NCBI RefSeq assembly: GCF_009828115.1
Contig: NZ_WTYL01000001.1
Location: 496,001-560,000 of the forward strand
Reading direction: 5' to 3'
Length of the DNA stretch: 64,000 nucleotides
From: Allopontixanthobacter sediminis
GTDB taxonomy: Bacteria; Pseudomonadota; Alphaproteobacteria; Sphingomonadales; Sphingomonadaceae
The notes beneath the pieces were generated by a model that made no database searches, was not told where the DNA came from, and was given only the letters and a program-made list of their open reading frames with translations. This document shows, piece after piece, positions 25,628 to 35,774 of the stretch (its first letter is position 1; each line of letters opens with the position of its first letter). The translations under genes and the position numbers were made by a program.

Positions 25628-26481
25628 TTCTTGATATCCCGCAGCAGGTCCTTACGGAATTTTTCCACCTGGGCCTGGGGAATTTCAACCGCCGTGCCGC
25701 GCGGCAAATTGCCCATTTCGAACGGGCCATAGGTGGTCCGCATTAGCCGCGAAACTTCCAGCCCGAGATGTTCGAGCACGTTGCGCACTTCGCGGTTCTT
25801 GCCTTCGCTGATGGTCATTTCGATCCACTGGTTGCGGCCCGTGCGCCGTTCCAGGTTGGCGTTGATCCGACCGTAATGCATCCCGTCGATAGTAACGCCC
25901 ATCATCAATTCTTCGAGCTGCGCCTGGCTGATATCACCGAAGGCGCGCGCTCGGTAAGTGCGCGGTATGCCTGACGAAGGAAGTTCCATCGCACGCTTCA
26001 ATTCGCCGTCGTTGGTCAGCAGCAGCAGGCCTTCCGTGTTCATGTCGAGTCTGCCAACCGGCATCAGGCGGGGCGCGTCCTTCGGCAATGCGTTGGTCAG
26101 CGCGGCGTAGATCGTCGGCCGTCCCGCCATGTCGCGTTCTGCGGTGAGCAGGCCGGTCGGTTTGTTGAACATGAACAGCCGCGCGGGTTCGATCCGGCCG
26201 ACCGGCTTGCCGTCGACCGTGATCCCGGTGAGCGTGGTCAGGAAGGTCGCGGGCGTATCCAGCAACTTGCCGTCCAGTGCGATCCGGCCGTCCTCGATCA
26301 TTCGCTCGATCTCGCGGCGGCTGGCGATGCCGGCGCGGGCGAGCAATTTGGCGATCCGGTCGCCTTCCGGACGGTCGGGTGACCGCTCCGTCGAAGGGCC
26401 GCTGGCGGGCGCGTGTTCGGATGCGCCGGACGTCGGGGATTTTTCCGGTTTGCCGGTGCGGGGTCTGTGGGGTTGGGCCAT
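25624..26481 (-). CDS. rluB: 23S rRNA pseudouridine synthase (RluB/RsuA family)
   Basis: 285 residues. A 40-residue Pro/Ser-rich N-terminal extension precedes an S4 RNA-binding domain (IAKLLARAGIASRREIERMIEDGRIALDG, residues 43-72). The catalytic domain has FNKPTGLLTAERD and the active-site Asp146 in GRLDMNTEGLLLLTNDGEL. The family modifies U2605 of 23S rRNA (RluB) or related sites; target choice is inferred. The gene is upstream of rsmD with a four-base overlap. A frameless stretch of about 50 bp separates it from the Rieske oxygenase gene. Confidence 0.88.
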   Translation of the reverse strand: MAQPHRPRTGKPEKSPTSGASEHAPASGPSTERSPDRPEGDRIAKLLARAGIASRREIERMIEDGRIALDGKLLDTPATFLTTLTGITVDGKPVGRIEPARLFMFNKPTGLLTAERDMAGRPTIYAALTNALPKDAPRLMPVGRLDMNTEGLLLLTNDGELKRAMELPSSGIPRTYRARAFGDISQAQLEELMMGVTIDGMHYGRINANLERRTGRNQWIEMTISEGKNREVRNVLEHLGLEVSRLMRTTYGPFEMGNLPRGTAVEIPQAQVEKFRKDLLRDIKK

Positions 26482-26531
26482 TGGCGGCCTCTAGACGTTT
26501 CGCGCGCATCACGCAAAGCGAACTGTTGCCG

Positions 26532-27692
26532 TCAGTTTGCGGCGCGGATCGCCTCCTGCACCGTTTCGTGAAAGCGCAGGATGCCGGTTTCCAGCGTGCC
26601 GAGGGTTACGTGATCCACCGCGCCGCTCGACAGCCCCTGTTGACCTAGCTCGGCAGCGCGGAAATCTTCCGAGGCAAACACACCTCCATCGAGCAAGCTC
26701 CAGCTGCGTTCCCAATGGTCGCGTGCCTTGTCGGATTGCGGCGCTTCGGGGATCAGCATGAAATCTTCCACCAGCGTGCGATTATGCGCCTGCGGCATCA
26801 GGACCAGGATATTGACGTAATCGGGGCTGGGAATGATGATCGTAGCGGGCAGCAACTGGTAGGCGAAGGTTACCGCGCGCCGCAGGGAAACCATGTCGGT
26901 GAGATCGACATTGGCCATGTCCTCGGCGCGGCCAACGGCAGAGCGGGCATGGGGGCCGACCATGTCGCCCGAGGTGATTCCGTCCTTGAAGAACGGGCCG
27001 ATGGTTTGCGCGTGCAGGCGGGTTACGTGATAGCTCTCGAGGAACGCGTCCATGATCAGCTTCCAGTTGCCGGCCACGTCGTGGGTCTTGCGGCGGAACA
27101 GGTGGTGATCCGCCATGCCGAAGGCGTTGAAATCCTCGCCCAGCCGCTTCGCATCGGTGAAATCCGCGCCTTCGACCGGCGCGAACCAGATAAGGCCGCC
27201 CGATTCGATACTTGGCAATTCGACCAGTCCGTGCGCGCGCTTGTCGAAGCCGGGGAAGGTTTCAGGGCGGGGCAGGGCGATCAACTTACCGTCGAGCTTG
27301 TAGGTCCACGCGTGGTAGGGGCAGACCAGCCGCTTGGCACAGACGGTTTCCGTACCCTCCACCAGCCGGGTGCCGCGGTGCCGGCAGACATTCAGAAAAA
27401 CATGCGCGGTTCCGTCCGCATCGCGGGTCAGCAGCAGCGGACGCCCGGTCGCATCGTGCGGTATGGCCATGCCGGGGTCGGGCAGAAGGGCTGACGGCGC
27501 GATGACCTGGGGCAGCCGTCCGAACAGCGCGCGCTTCTCACGCTCCCAATGATCGGGATCTGTATAGACGCTGGCGGGAACTTGGGTGACGCCCCGCGTT
27601 TCGCGCGGCTCGTCGTGCAGGATGGCTTTCGCCAGCGCCAGTTGACCTGATGTCGGGCGTTTATCCTGCGCGATTGTTCCAGCTTCGTTCAT
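26532..27692 (-). CDS. Rieske-type aromatic ring-hydroxylating dioxygenase, alpha subunit
   Basis: 386 residues from the ATG at 27692 (AGGAAGAG upstream); the open frame continues 40 codons further but without a binding site. The Rieske 2Fe-2S ligands are C103-H105 (NVCRHRG) and C124-H127 (CPYHAW). The mononuclear iron site is in [19 protein letters not shown]. Domain order matches RHO alpha subunits of the phthalate/choline-monooxygenase-like group. No beta subunit, ferredoxin or reductase gene is adjacent, so the substrate is unknown and the electron donors must be encoded elsewhere. Confidence 0.87.
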   Translation of the reverse strand: MNEAGTIAQDKRPTSGQLALAKAILHDEPRETRGVTQVPASVYTDPDHWEREKRALFGRLPQVIAPSALLPDPGMAIPHDATGRPLLLTRDADGTAHVFLNVCRHRGTRLVEGTETVCAKRLVCPYHAWTYKLDGKLIALPRPETFPGFDKRAHGLVELPSIESGGLIWFAPVEGADFTDAKRLGEDFNAFGMADHHLFRRKTHDVAGNWKLIMDAFLESYHVTRLHAQTIGPFFKDGITSGDMVGPHARSAVGRAEDMANVDLTDMVSLRRAVTFAYQLLPATIIIPSPDYVNILVLMPQAHNRTLVEDFMLIPEAPQSDKARDHWERSWSLLDGGVFASEDFRAAELGQQGLSSGAVDHVTLGTLETGILRFHETVQEAIRAAN

Positions 27693-27783
27693 CCCACTCT
27701 TCCTTAAATCGGCAAGCACGCTAGTGTCGCACGAAACGCGCGACGTGCAAAATATTGCATCGTGTAACGAGGGACCGGACTGC

Positions 27784-29508
27784 ATGGCCACATCGGCAAA
27801 TTCTCCTTCCAAACCCGGCTGGCGAGAGGTCCTCGCGGCCCTGCGTCACCGGAAGACGGGCTATATGCTGCTGTTCGGTTTCGCTGCGGGTCTGCCGTAT
27901 GCGTTGCTGCTCGGGACGCTCTACGCGTGGCTGTCCGATGCGGAGATAGACCTGGAAACCATGGGCGTCTTCTCGCTCATCGGGCTCGCTTACGCGTTCA
28001 AATTCCTGTGGTCGCCGGCGCTGGACCGGGTGAACCTGCCCTTCATGCGGCGGCTGGGCAAGCGGAAGCAGTGGATTGTCACCGCGCAGTTGTTCCTTGG
28101 TGCGTCTTTGGTCACACTCTCTCAGCTCGATCCCGTTGGGGCGCTTGGATGGTTCTCGTTGCTCGCGGGGCTCGGCGCCTTCGCCAGCGCGACGCAGGAC
28201 GTGGTGATCGATGCCTGGCGCGTGGATGTGGCCGACGAGGTCGCGACCATCGATATCCTCTCGACCGTCTACCAGATGGGGTACCGGCTGGCAGCGCTGG
28301 CGGGCGGCGCATTGGCGCTGGTCATGGCGGAGCGGACCAGCTGGCCGACGGTTTATCTCACCATGGGCGCGATCCTGCTGGTCGTCGGCATTCTGGGCCT
28401 GTGGGCGCCTGACACTGACGCCAGCGTAATCGAGGCGATCGAGGGCGAGAACGATGACGAGCACGGTTTGCGTCAGGCGGGCCAGGTAACCCCTCGGGTG
28501 CGCGGCTGGGCGCTTGCCGGGGTCGGCGCGCTGTGGGGCTGGGCCCTGATCGTGGTCGGTGTGTTCATGGTCCGCTCGCTCGGCAGCACACCGGAAGCGC
28601 GTCCCGATTCGGTGGAGTTCATTACCCGGATGGGTCCGCTGATCGTGATCGCGACGGTGGTAATTCCTGCCTTTATTGCCGCGTGGCTCGTCCGGCAGGA
28701 GAAGACGGGGCGGAACCTGCTAGCCGCATCACAGCCCGCGCGCAGCAAGGGCGACCGCATTCTCGACCATCTGTACCGCGCGCTGGTTCTGCCGCTGACC
28801 GAATTTGTCGGGCGGATGGGCTGGTCGCTGGTGCTGGTGCTGGCGCTGGTGCTGACTTACCGGATCACCGATTCCGTCTGGGGTACCTTCGCGTACCCGT
28901 TCTACCTCGGCGAGCTGGAATATTCGAAAGACGAGGTCGCGTTCGCGTCCAAATTCTTCGGGGTTGGCGCGGTGGTTCTGGGGCTCGCGCTGGGCGGATA
29001 CCTGCTGACTGCGCTGGGCCGGATGCAGACGCTTCTGCTGGGCGCGATCCTCGCCGCTCTGACCAACCTGCTGTATGCCGATCTGTCAGTCGGCGGCCAC
29101 GGCCTCGCCGTTGCGAGCCGGTTCACGGGTTTCAGCTGGGCAGTCGAAGCGCTGGGCAGCGACGTCCGGATGGCGAAGTTGCTGCTGGCGATCGGGCTGG
29201 AGAACCTCGCCATCGGGATTGCTGGCGCGGCCTTCGTGGCTTGGCTCTCGTCCATCGTCGCCAAGGGCTACAGTGCGGTGCAGTACGCCTTGCTGTCTTC
29301 GCTCACGATGCTGGTTGGTACCCTGGGGCGCGGTGCGTTGGGCCAGATGATCGAGGAGCGCGGCTATTTCGACGTGTTCATCCTGACCACGGCGATCGGC
29401 GGCGTGGCAGTGGTTCTGGTGATCATCGAATGGATGCGCAGCGCGCGCAAGGAACGGCTGCTGCCGCCCGACCCGGAAGTCAGTCGGGCAGTTCCCGATT
29501 CAGCCTGA
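27784..29508 (+). CDS. MFS transporter, AmpG-like
   Basis: 574 residues from the ATG at 27784, with GAGGGA about nine bases upstream. At least 12 hydrophobic segments and the AmpG-like motifs [28 protein letters not shown] and [15 protein letters not shown] mark it as the SLC33/AmpG branch of the major facilitator superfamily. AmpG imports GlcNAc-anhydroMurNAc muropeptides for cell-wall recycling; that role is likely but not proven here, and no other recycling gene is nearby. The 3' end overlaps the convergent folC by 29 bp. Confidence 0.83.
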   Translation: MATSANSPSKPGWREVLAALRHRKTGYMLLFGFAAGLPYALLLGTLYAWLSDAEIDLETMGVFSLIGLAYAFKFLWSPALDRVNLPFMRRLGKRKQWIVTAQLFLGASLVTLSQLDPVGALGWFSLLAGLGAFASATQDVVIDAWRVDVADEVATIDILSTVYQMGYRLAALAGGALALVMAERTSWPTVYLTMGAILLVVGILGLWAPDTDASVIEAIEGENDDEHGLRQAGQVTPRVRGWALAGVGALWGWALIVVGVFMVRSLGSTPEARPDSVEFITRMGPLIVIATVVIPAFIAAWLVRQEKTGRNLLAASQPARSKGDRILDHLYRALVLPLTEFVGRMGWSLVLVLALVLTYRITDSVWGTFAYPFYLGELEYSKDEVAFASKFFGVGAVVLGLALGGYLLTALGRMQTLLLGAILAALTNLLYADLSVGGHGLAVASRFTGFSWAVEALGSDVRMAKLLLAIGLENLAIGIAGAAFVAWLSSIVAKGYSAVQYALLSSLTMLVGTLGRGALGQMIEERGYFDVFILTTAIGGVAVVLVIIEWMRSARKERLLPPDPEVSRAVPDSA

Positions 29509-30763
29509 GGACTTCGCCGGCCAGATAAAGAGACCCCGCAATCAGCACGGGCAGGTCGTCATCGGGTAAGGCCACGACGGCTGCCGGAACATCGGCGGCG
29601 TGCACGGCGCGGAGGCCGAAGGCGGCGCGGCTGTGGCAATCGTGCTGCGGGACGGGCACCGCAGTCAGGCTAGCAGTTTCACGCGCTAGTGGCTCGATGA
29701 TCGCTGCGGGGTCCTTATTCGCCAGCATCCCAACAATCAGGTGCAACCGCTGTCCGGCGAAATGCTGCTGGAGCGCTTCACCGGCACTGGGGTTATGGCC
29801 GCCGTCCAGCCATACTTCGCGCTCGCCCGCCAGCGGCCCGGGTGACAGGCGCTGGAGGCGCGCGGGCCATGCGGCTGTGCGGATGCCTTCGGCCATCGCT
29901 TCGGATGAAACCTCGACCGCATCCTGGTGCCGCAGCATCGCCACCGCGAGGGCGGCGTTCTGCATCTGGTGCTGGCCGGGCAGCGTCGGCAGGGGCAGCG
30001 TGAGGTCACCGAGCTTGTCGCGGTATTCCAGTCCCGCAATCGCGCTGACATCCCAATCGCGCCCGCGCATTGCCAGCACCGCTCCGGTTTTTTCGGCGGC
30101 GCGTTTGATCTCTTCCTGAGCTTCATGCGGGTAGTTGAAGGTCACCAGCGGGCAGTCCGCCTTGGCGATGCCCGCCTTCTCGAACGCGATCCGGGCGAGG
30201 GGAATTTCCGGTGCGCCGTCCTCGGGGGCCAGCAGGAAACGTTCGTGATCAATCCCCAGCGCGGCAATGCCGCAGGCGGCGGGGTGTTCGATGACATTGG
30301 TCGCGTCAAACCGGCCGCCTAGGCCGACCTCCACCACACAGGCGTCGGCGGGAGTACGAGAAAAGGCAAGGAACGTGGCGGCGATGGTAACTTCGAAGAA
30401 GCTGGGCGCGAGATCGTCCGACTGGTCGAGCACTTCGGCGAGCAGATCGGCCAGCAACGCGTCGCCAATCAGTTTTCCGGCAATGCGGATGCGTTCGTTG
30501 TAGCGCACCAGATGCGGGCTGGTGGCCATGTGGACGCTCAGGCCCTGCGCCTCCAGCATGGCGCGCAGGAAGGCGCAGGTGGAACCTTTGCCGTTGGTAC
30601 CGGCGACATGGAACACCGGCGGCAATTGCCGGTGGGGATTGCCCAACCGGTCCATCAGGACGTGGATTGTTTCCAGTCCGAAACGCCCCTGCGGCAGGAA
30701 TAATGCCGCCAGCCGGTCTAGCTGGCGCTGGACCGCGGGGTCAGCGGAACGTGCGAAATCCAT
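29480..30763 (-). CDS. folC: folylpolyglutamate synthase / dihydrofolate synthase
   Basis: 427 residues, cytoplasmic ATP-dependent ligase that joins dihydropteroate to glutamate and then lengthens the glutamate tail of folates. The P-loop is VAGTNGKGST at residues 53-62; other family segments are ATSPHLVRYNERIRI, EVGLGGRFDATNVI, LGIDHERFL and WLDGGHNPSAGEAL. It is the last gene of the minus-strand accD/trp cluster, 19 bp after accD, and its final 29 bp overlap the 3' end of the convergent MFS gene. Confidence 0.94.
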   Translation of the reverse strand: MDFARSADPAVQRQLDRLAALFLPQGRFGLETIHVLMDRLGNPHRQLPPVFHVAGTNGKGSTCAFLRAMLEAQGLSVHMATSPHLVRYNERIRIAGKLIGDALLADLLAEVLDQSDDLAPSFFEVTIAATFLAFSRTPADACVVEVGLGGRFDATNVIEHPAACGIAALGIDHERFLLAPEDGAPEIPLARIAFEKAGIAKADCPLVTFNYPHEAQEEIKRAAEKTGAVLAMRGRDWDVSAIAGLEYRDKLGDLTLPLPTLPGQHQMQNAALAVAMLRHQDAVEVSSEAMAEGIRTAAWPARLQRLSPGPLAGEREVWLDGGHNPSAGEALQQHFAGQRLHLIVGMLANKDPAAIIEPLARETASLTAVPVPQHDCHSRAAFGLRAVHAADVPAAVVALPDDDLPVLIAGSLYLAGEVLRLNRELPD

Positions 30764-30782
30764 CGGCGGATTTCCGGCCGCG

Positions 30783-31631
30783 CTACGCAGCCTTCGCCGG
30801 CTGCAGGTAATCGAGCACCGTTGCCAGCGTTTCGCGCAGCCGGTTGCGGTGCACCACCATGTCGACCATGCCGTGCTTGTGCAGATATTCCGCCCGCTGG
30901 AACCCTTCGGGCAGGCTTTCGCGGATCGTGTCCTGGATCACGCGCTGGCCGGCAAAGCCGATCAGGGCGTCGGGTTCGGCAATATGGACATCGCCGAGCA
31001 TGGCGTAGCTGGCGGTCACGCCGCCAGTGGTCGGATCGGTCAGTACCACGATATACGGCAGTCCGGCGGACTTCAGGCGGCGGGTCATCACTGTCGCCTT
31101 GGGCATCTGCATCAGGCTGAGAATGCCTTCCTGCATCCGCGCGCCGCCCGCTGCGGTGACAACGATATAGGCGCAGCCCCGGTCCAGCGCTTCCTGAGCG
31201 CCGGCGCAGAAAGCCTGGCCCACCGCCATGCCCATGGAGCCGCCCATGAAGTGGAAATCCTGCACCCCGACCACTGCCGGGCGGTTATCGATATTCCCCG
31301 AACCGACGCTGAAGGCATCCCGGTGGGGATTGGCGGCGCGCGCGGCCTTCAACCGGTCGACATATTTCTTGGAATCCCGGAACTTGAGCGGGTCTTCGCG
31401 CACTTCTGGCTGCGGCAGCATGGAAAACCCGTCATCCAGCAGCAATTGCAGCCGCCGGTCGGCGCCCAGCCGCCCGTGATGCTCGCAATGCTGGCACACG
31501 CGCCAATTGTCCTCGTAATCCTGCTGGAACAGCATTTCGTGGCACTTGGGGCATTTGATCCAGAGATTGTCCGGCGTTTCCCGCTTGGGCAGGAACGGCA
31601 GGGAATTACGGACCCGGGAAATCCAGTTCAT
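30783..31631 (-). CDS. accD: acetyl-CoA carboxylase, carboxyltransferase subunit beta
   Basis: 282 residues. The N-terminal zinc ribbon has C27, C30, C46 and C49 ([18 protein letters not shown]), followed by the crotonase-like carboxyltransferase core with the GG-containing oxyanion region ([19 protein letters not shown]). It pairs with AccA to transfer carboxyl from biotin to acetyl-CoA for fatty-acid synthesis. Placement between trpA and folC is the common alphaproteobacterial and gammaproteobacterial order. The start is 9 bp after trpA. Confidence 0.96.
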   Translation of the reverse strand: MNWISRVRNSLPFLPKRETPDNLWIKCPKCHEMLFQQDYEDNWRVCQHCEHHGRLGADRRLQLLLDDGFSMLPQPEVREDPLKFRDSKKYVDRLKAARAANPHRDAFSVGSGNIDNRPAVVGVQDFHFMGGSMGMAVGQAFCAGAQEALDRGCAYIVVTAAGGARMQEGILSLMQMPKATVMTRRLKSAGLPYIVVLTDPTTGGVTASYAMLGDVHIAEPDALIGFAGQRVIQDTIRESLPEGFQRAEYLHKHGMVDMVVHRNRLRETLATVLDYLQPAKAA

Positions 31632-31640
31632 ATCTAATCC

Positions 31641-32414
31641 TTATCGTGCCGAATGGACGGCATGCGCGAGCGCTGATGTCAGCTCTCTTAGCGCAGCGGG
31701 AGCGTCTTCGCCATGTTCGGCGACCAATTCCACCAGTGCAGAGCCGACCACGACGCCGTCGGCGACCTTGGCAATAGCTGAAGCCTGTTCGGGGGTGCGG
31801 ACACCGAAACCGACCGCTACTGGTATGTCGGTCGCGGCCTTCAGGCGGGCAACGGCATCCTCGATGGACGCCATGGCCGCCTGTTGCTTGCCGGTAATTC
31901 CGGCGACGGAGACGTAATAGAGGAACCCACCGGAACCATTGAGCACTTGCGGCAGGCGCGCCGCGTCAGTGGTGGGCGTAGCTAGGCGGATCGGGGCGAC
32001 ACCCTTTGCACGCAGGGCCGGGCCTAGCGCGGCGTCTTCTTCCGGCGGGATATCGACGCAGATCACGCCGTCCACTCCGGCCGCTTCGCACTGGTTGGCA
32101 AACCATTCCGGACCGCGACGGATCATCGGATTGGCGTATCCCATCAGCACGAGCGGAGTATCAGGATGGCGCGCGCGAAATGCTGCCGCGATGGCGAAAA
32201 TGTCGGCGGTGGTCGTGCCCTTGGCGAGGCTGCGGATATTCGCTTCCTGGATCGCCGGACCATCGGCCATCGGATCGGTGAACGGCATGCCCAGCTCAAT
32301 CACATCCGCGCCCCCCTCGACCAGCGCGTCGAGATTGGCGGCGGTGTCGCCGTCACCTGCGGTGACGAAGCAGACGAGCGCGGGTTTGGCGAAGGCATTT
32401 GCGAGGCGGGTCAA
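31641..32414 (-). CDS. trpA: tryptophan synthase alpha subunit
   Basis: 257 residues forming a TIM barrel that cleaves indole-3-glycerol phosphate. The catalytic acids are E40 (VIELGMPF) and D51 (PMADGPAIQ), equivalent to Glu49 and Asp60 of Salmonella. The loop with [13 protein letters not shown] is also conserved. The start overlaps the end of trpB by four bases, as expected for subunits made in equal amounts. Confidence 0.96.
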   Translation of the reverse strand: MTRLANAFAKPALVCFVTAGDGDTAANLDALVEGGADVIELGMPFTDPMADGPAIQEANIRSLAKGTTTADIFAIAAAFRARHPDTPLVLMGYANPMIRRGPEWFANQCEAAGVDGVICVDIPPEEDAALGPALRAKGVAPIRLATPTTDAARLPQVLNGSGGFLYYVSVAGITGKQQAAMASIEDAVARLKAATDIPVAVGFGVRTPEQASAIAKVADGVVVGSALVELVAEHGEDAPAALRELTSALAHAVHSAR

Positions 32415-33646
32415 ATCTCCACTCCCAGCGCCTCGGCCACAGTAAAGATGTCCTTGTCACCGCGTCCGCACAAATTCGCGAGGATGATTGCATCATTGGG
32501 CATGGTCTTGGCCACTTTCGCGACGGCGGCAATCGCGTGCGACGGTTCCAGCGCGGGGATGATCCCCTCGGTGCGGCACAGCAACTGGAAGCCTTCCAGC
32601 GCCTCATCATCGGTGACCGAGGTGTATTCGACACGGCCGTTTTCCTTCAGCCAAGCGTGTTCGGGGCCAATGCCGGGATAGTCGAGGCCCGCGCTGATCG
32701 AGTGTCCTTCGGTGATCTGACCATCTTCGTCCTGCAGCAGGTAGGTCTTGTTGCCGTGGAGCACGCCGGGTGCTCCGCCGGTGAGGCTGGCGGCGTGGGC
32801 CTTGTCGAGGCCGTGGCCCGCAGCCTCCACGCCGAGCATCTTTACTTCGGGATCGTCGAGAAACGGGTGGAACAGGCCCAGCGCGTTGGAGCCCCCGCCG
32901 ATGCAGGCGACCAGCAGGTCGGGCAAGCGGCCAACTCGGGACAGCATCTGCGCGCGCGCTTCGATGCCGATGATGCTCTGGAAATCACGGACCATCTCCG
33001 GATAGGGATGCGGGCCCGCGGCGGTGCCGATGATGTAGAAAGTGTCATGGACATTGGCGACCCAGTCGCGCAGCCCTTCGTTCATCGCGTCCTTCAGCGT
33101 TGCCGCGCCGCTGGTGACCGGGATCACTTCCGCGCCGAGCAATTTCATGCGGAACACGTTGGGCTGCTGCCGGGCCACGTCAGTCGCGCCCATGTAGATG
33201 ACGCAGGGCAGGCCGAAACGCGCGCAGACGGTTGCCGTCGCCACGCCGTGCTGGCCCGCGCCGGTTTCCGCGATGATCCGCGTCTTGCCCATGCGGATCG
33301 CGAGCAGGATCTGCCCGATGCAATTGTTGATCTTGTGCGCGCCGGTGTGGTTGAGCTCGTCGCGTTTGAACCAGACTTGCGCCCCGCCGAGTGCGTCGGT
33401 CAGCCGTTCCGCAAAATACAGCGGGGAAGGGCGGCCGACGTAATGTTCGAGCAGATCGTCGAACTCAGCCTTGAACGCGGGATCGGCCTGCGCGGCGCGG
33501 TATTCACGTTCAAGATCCAGCACCAGCGGCATCAGCGTTTCGGCGACATAACGCCCGCCGTAATCGCCGAAATGCCCCTGTTCGTCGGGCTGGTTGCGGA
33601 AGGAATTTGCACGGTCTGTCATAGTGTCTGTCGTAGCGTCTGTCAT
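32411..33646 (-). CDS. trpB: tryptophan synthase beta subunit
   Basis: 411 residues from the ATG at 33646, which overlaps the trpF stop (ATGA). PLP is held by Lys105 in HTGAHKINN; GxGSNALG ([11 protein letters not shown]) binds the phosphate. A second in-frame ATG at 33622 lies eight codons later, inside a triple ACAGAC hexamer that encodes the extra MTDATTDT residues; the shorter form would begin MTDRANSF. The longer open frame toward 34567 runs through trpF and was discarded. Beta subunits condense indole with serine to tryptophan. Confidence 0.95.
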   Translation of the reverse strand: MTDATTDTMTDRANSFRNQPDEQGHFGDYGGRYVAETLMPLVLDLEREYRAAQADPAFKAEFDDLLEHYVGRPSPLYFAERLTDALGGAQVWFKRDELNHTGAHKINNCIGQILLAIRMGKTRIIAETGAGQHGVATATVCARFGLPCVIYMGATDVARQQPNVFRMKLLGAEVIPVTSGAATLKDAMNEGLRDWVANVHDTFYIIGTAAGPHPYPEMVRDFQSIIGIEARAQMLSRVGRLPDLLVACIGGGSNALGLFHPFLDDPEVKMLGVEAAGHGLDKAHAASLTGGAPGVLHGNKTYLLQDEDGQITEGHSISAGLDYPGIGPEHAWLKENGRVEYTSVTDDEALEGFQLLCRTEGIIPALEPSHAIAAVAKVAKTMPNDAIILANLCGRGDKDIFTVAEALGVEI

Positions 33647-34281
33647 AGCCGTGCCGCTTTGCAGAAGGCCGCGATTCTGTCCACGTCCTTGACGCCGGGC
33701 GCGCTTTCGACGCCGGAGGAGGTGTCGACCAGCGGTGCGCCCGTGGCCCGGATGGCTTCGGCGACATTGCTTGCAGTCAACCCGCCGGCCAGCCCCCAGG
33801 GAAGCCCGCCGTGATACGCCGCGAGTAACTGCCAGTCGAACCGCAGGCCCATGCCGCCGGGGATGGCCGATCCTTTGGGTGTCTTCGCGTCGAACAGGAT
33901 GAAATCGGCGGCACCGACATAGGACTCGGCGCGCGCGATGTCGGAGGCGGAGGAAACTGGCAGCACCTTCCACACCGGCATTCCGAAGCGCGCCTTGACT
34001 TCCGCGGCGCGGGCGGGGCTTTCCGCGCCGTGAAGCTGGATTGCGCCCAGTCTCGCCGCCGTCACCGCCTGGGTGAGCAGGCTGTCGTCCGGATCGACGA
34101 AGACTCCGACTGATATTATCCGGCCCTCCGTACGGGCGGCCAAGGCGCCAGCGTCGCGCACCGGCAGATGGCGCGGGGAAGGGGGGAAGAAATTGAGGCC
34201 GACATACTCCGCACGGGCCGTAATGGCCGCGTCGAGTGCGGCGGGCGTGGTCACCCCGCAAATCTTGACTTTGGCGGCCAT
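33643..34281 (-). CDS. trpF: phosphoribosylanthranilate isomerase
   Basis: 212 residues. The catalytic Cys is in [13 protein letters not shown] near residue 8, and the Asp in [15 protein letters not shown] belongs to the conserved phosphate/active-site loop; QLHGAESP and ILFDAKTP are also family segments. It converts PRA to CdRP in tryptophan synthesis. It overlaps trpB by four bases and follows a VOC-family gene after 3 bp. Confidence 0.95.
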   Translation of the reverse strand: MAAKVKICGVTTPAALDAAITARAEYVGLNFFPPSPRHLPVRDAGALAARTEGRIISVGVFVDPDDSLLTQAVTAARLGAIQLHGAESPARAAEVKARFGMPVWKVLPVSSASDIARAESYVGAADFILFDAKTPKGSAIPGGMGLRFDWQLLAAYHGGLPWGLAGGLTASNVAEAIRATGAPLVDTSSGVESAPGVKDVDRIAAFCKAARL

Positions 34282-34284
34282 GGC

Positions 34285-34647
34285 TCAGTCGTTCTGGACC
34301 AGCCGGACCAGCGTGCCATCGGGGTCCACCAGATAGGCGATGTCGAGCCCGCTCAATTCGCGCCTTGGATCGGAGATGCGGGGGAAGCCGTTGCTCGTTT
34401 GCGGTACGCCCACTTCCACTGCCTGGCGGTGCATCGCCGGCATATCGTCCAGCCGGATGCAGCAGCCGAAGGAGCTCTTCGCCGGATCGAGATCGGGATA
34501 GGGAAAGAATTCCAGCTGGACCGCCCCGCGGGTCAGGATCATCCAGCCATTGTCCCGCCAGCCGCATTCGAAACCGAGCGCGCCGTAGAACGCTTCGGTC
34601 GTGCCGAAATCGCGGGAAGGCAGGTTAGGGGTCGCGCGGTCGGCCAT
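34285..34647 (-). CDS. VOC (glyoxalase/bleomycin-resistance fold) protein
   Basis: 120 residues from the ATG at 34647, one base past the pyrF stop region; an upstream ATG at 34671 lies inside pyrF. Two beta-alpha-beta-beta-beta units are recognisable ([29 protein letters not shown] and [24 protein letters not shown]). The family includes bleomycin-binding proteins, glyoxalases and dioxygenases; the specific function is unknown. It is wedged between pyrF and trpF within a tight biosynthetic operon, and so shares their expression, but no metabolic link is evident. Confidence 0.78.
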   Translation of the reverse strand: MADRATPNLPSRDFGTTEAFYGALGFECGWRDNGWMILTRGAVQLEFFPYPDLDPAKSSFGCCIRLDDMPAMHRQAVEVGVPQTSNGFPRISDPRRELSGLDIAYLVDPDGTLVRLVQND

Positions 34648-34648
34648 G

Positions 34649-35323
34649 TCAAAGCGTGGCTTCGATATCACGGGCTGCCTGAACCGGATCGTCGGCGCGC
34701 GAAATCGGGCGGCCGATCACCAGCACGCTGGCGCCGTCGTCGCGGGCTTGCCGCGGCGTCACGACGCGTTTCTGATCACCCGTAGCGGACCCCGCAGGGC
34801 GCAGGCCCGGCACGACGAAGAACCCGTCCTTCCACCGCTTGTGAACCGCGCGGACTTCCTGTCCGGAACAGACGACCCCGTCGAGACCCGCGTCCTGCGC
34901 CAGTTCCGCCAGCCGCATGACCTGATCATGCGCGTTGCCATCGACGCCGGTGCGCGTCAGGTCCCGCTCGTCAAGGCTGGTGAGCATGGTCACTGCGACG
35001 ATTTTCGTGCCGTTGGGCGCTGCCGCCTTGGCGTCTTCCATCATTGCCCGACCGCCGCTGGCATGGACGGTCACGATCGCGGGTTCCGAAACATGGATCG
35101 CGTGCATCGCGGCGGCGACGGTGTTGGGAATGTCGTGAAGTTTCAGGTCGAGGAAGATCGGCAGGCCGATCTGCGCGATCTCGTGCACCCCGTGATGCCC
35201 GTGGGCGCAGAAAAACTCGAGGCCGAGCTTGAAGCCGCCGACATGCGATTTGACACGTTCAGCCAGCGCCTTGGCCGCGTCCAGATTGGGCAAGTCGAGT
35301 GCGAGATAGACGGGATTGCTCAT
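34649..35323 (-). CDS. pyrF: orotidine 5'-phosphate decarboxylase
   Basis: 224 residues from the ATG at 35323 (MSNPVYLALDLPNLD); the upstream part of the open frame is LapA in another frame. The catalytic core FLDLKLHDIPNTV contains the Lys-Asp pair, and GVDGNAHDQVM and VIGRPISRADDP bind the phosphate. It makes UMP from OMP. Its start overlaps the LapA-type gene by four bases. Confidence 0.95.
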   Translation of the reverse strand: MSNPVYLALDLPNLDAAKALAERVKSHVGGFKLGLEFFCAHGHHGVHEIAQIGLPIFLDLKLHDIPNTVAAAMHAIHVSEPAIVTVHASGGRAMMEDAKAAAPNGTKIVAVTMLTSLDERDLTRTGVDGNAHDQVMRLAELAQDAGLDGVVCSGQEVRAVHKRWKDGFFVVPGLRPAGSATGDQKRVVTPRQARDDGASVLVIGRPISRADDPVQAARDIEATL

Positions 35324-35667
35324 ACGGGAGTATTCGGCGAGTAGGTGCTTGTAGGGGCGGGTTCGGGCGTGGTCTCTGCGGAGTCCATGGTTTCGCCGTA
35401 ACCGGGTTCTGCGGGCGCAACCTGCGGAATGCGCGCGGCGGCTTCGAGCGTCTTGATGCGCCGGGTCAGCCGCCACTTGGTGCCGCGGTGGAGCAGCCAC
35501 GTCGGGATCATGCCCAGCAGGAACGAAACGATTACCAGCGCAGGGACCTTGGTTTCCAGCACCATGTTGGTCCAAATCTGGACCTCCACTTCCTTCCAGT
35601 TGAAGAAAGAGAAGAACATCAGGCCTGCGAACAGCAGGACCCAGAGGATAGTGCGGACAATCTGCAT
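35320..35667 (-). CDS. LapA/DUF1049 family inner-membrane protein
   Basis: 115 residues from the ATG at 35667 (AGGAAAC upstream). Two hydrophobic segments (IVRTILWVLLFAGLMFFSFFNW and ALVIVSFLLGMIPTWLLHRG) flank a short loop with WTNMVLETK; a Pro/Thr-rich tail follows. This is the DUF1049/LapA topology. In Escherichia LapA works with LapB in control of LpxC and lipopolysaccharide synthesis; here there is no lapB next door, so that role is only possible. It heads the pyrF-trpF-trpB-trpA-accD-folC series. Confidence 0.82.
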   Translation of the reverse strand: MQIVRTILWVLLFAGLMFFSFFNWKEVEVQIWTNMVLETKVPALVIVSFLLGMIPTWLLHRGTKWRLTRRIKTLEAAARIPQVAPAEPGYGETMDSAETTPEPAPTSTYSPNTPV

Positions 35668-35774
35668 CGTGTTTCCTGCGCTGCGGCTCAAAACCGGGTG
35701 TCAGCCGATGCTAGTCGGATTGGCCGCGCAAGGGAAGGGCGCGATGCGGCTGCCCCCGCGGCATCCTTTCGAAC

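Noticed and set aside
32411-34567. 718-codon extension of trpB
   Set aside because: The extra N-terminal part is an out-of-frame reading of trpF and the VOC gene; trpB starts at 33646, overlapping the trpF stop.
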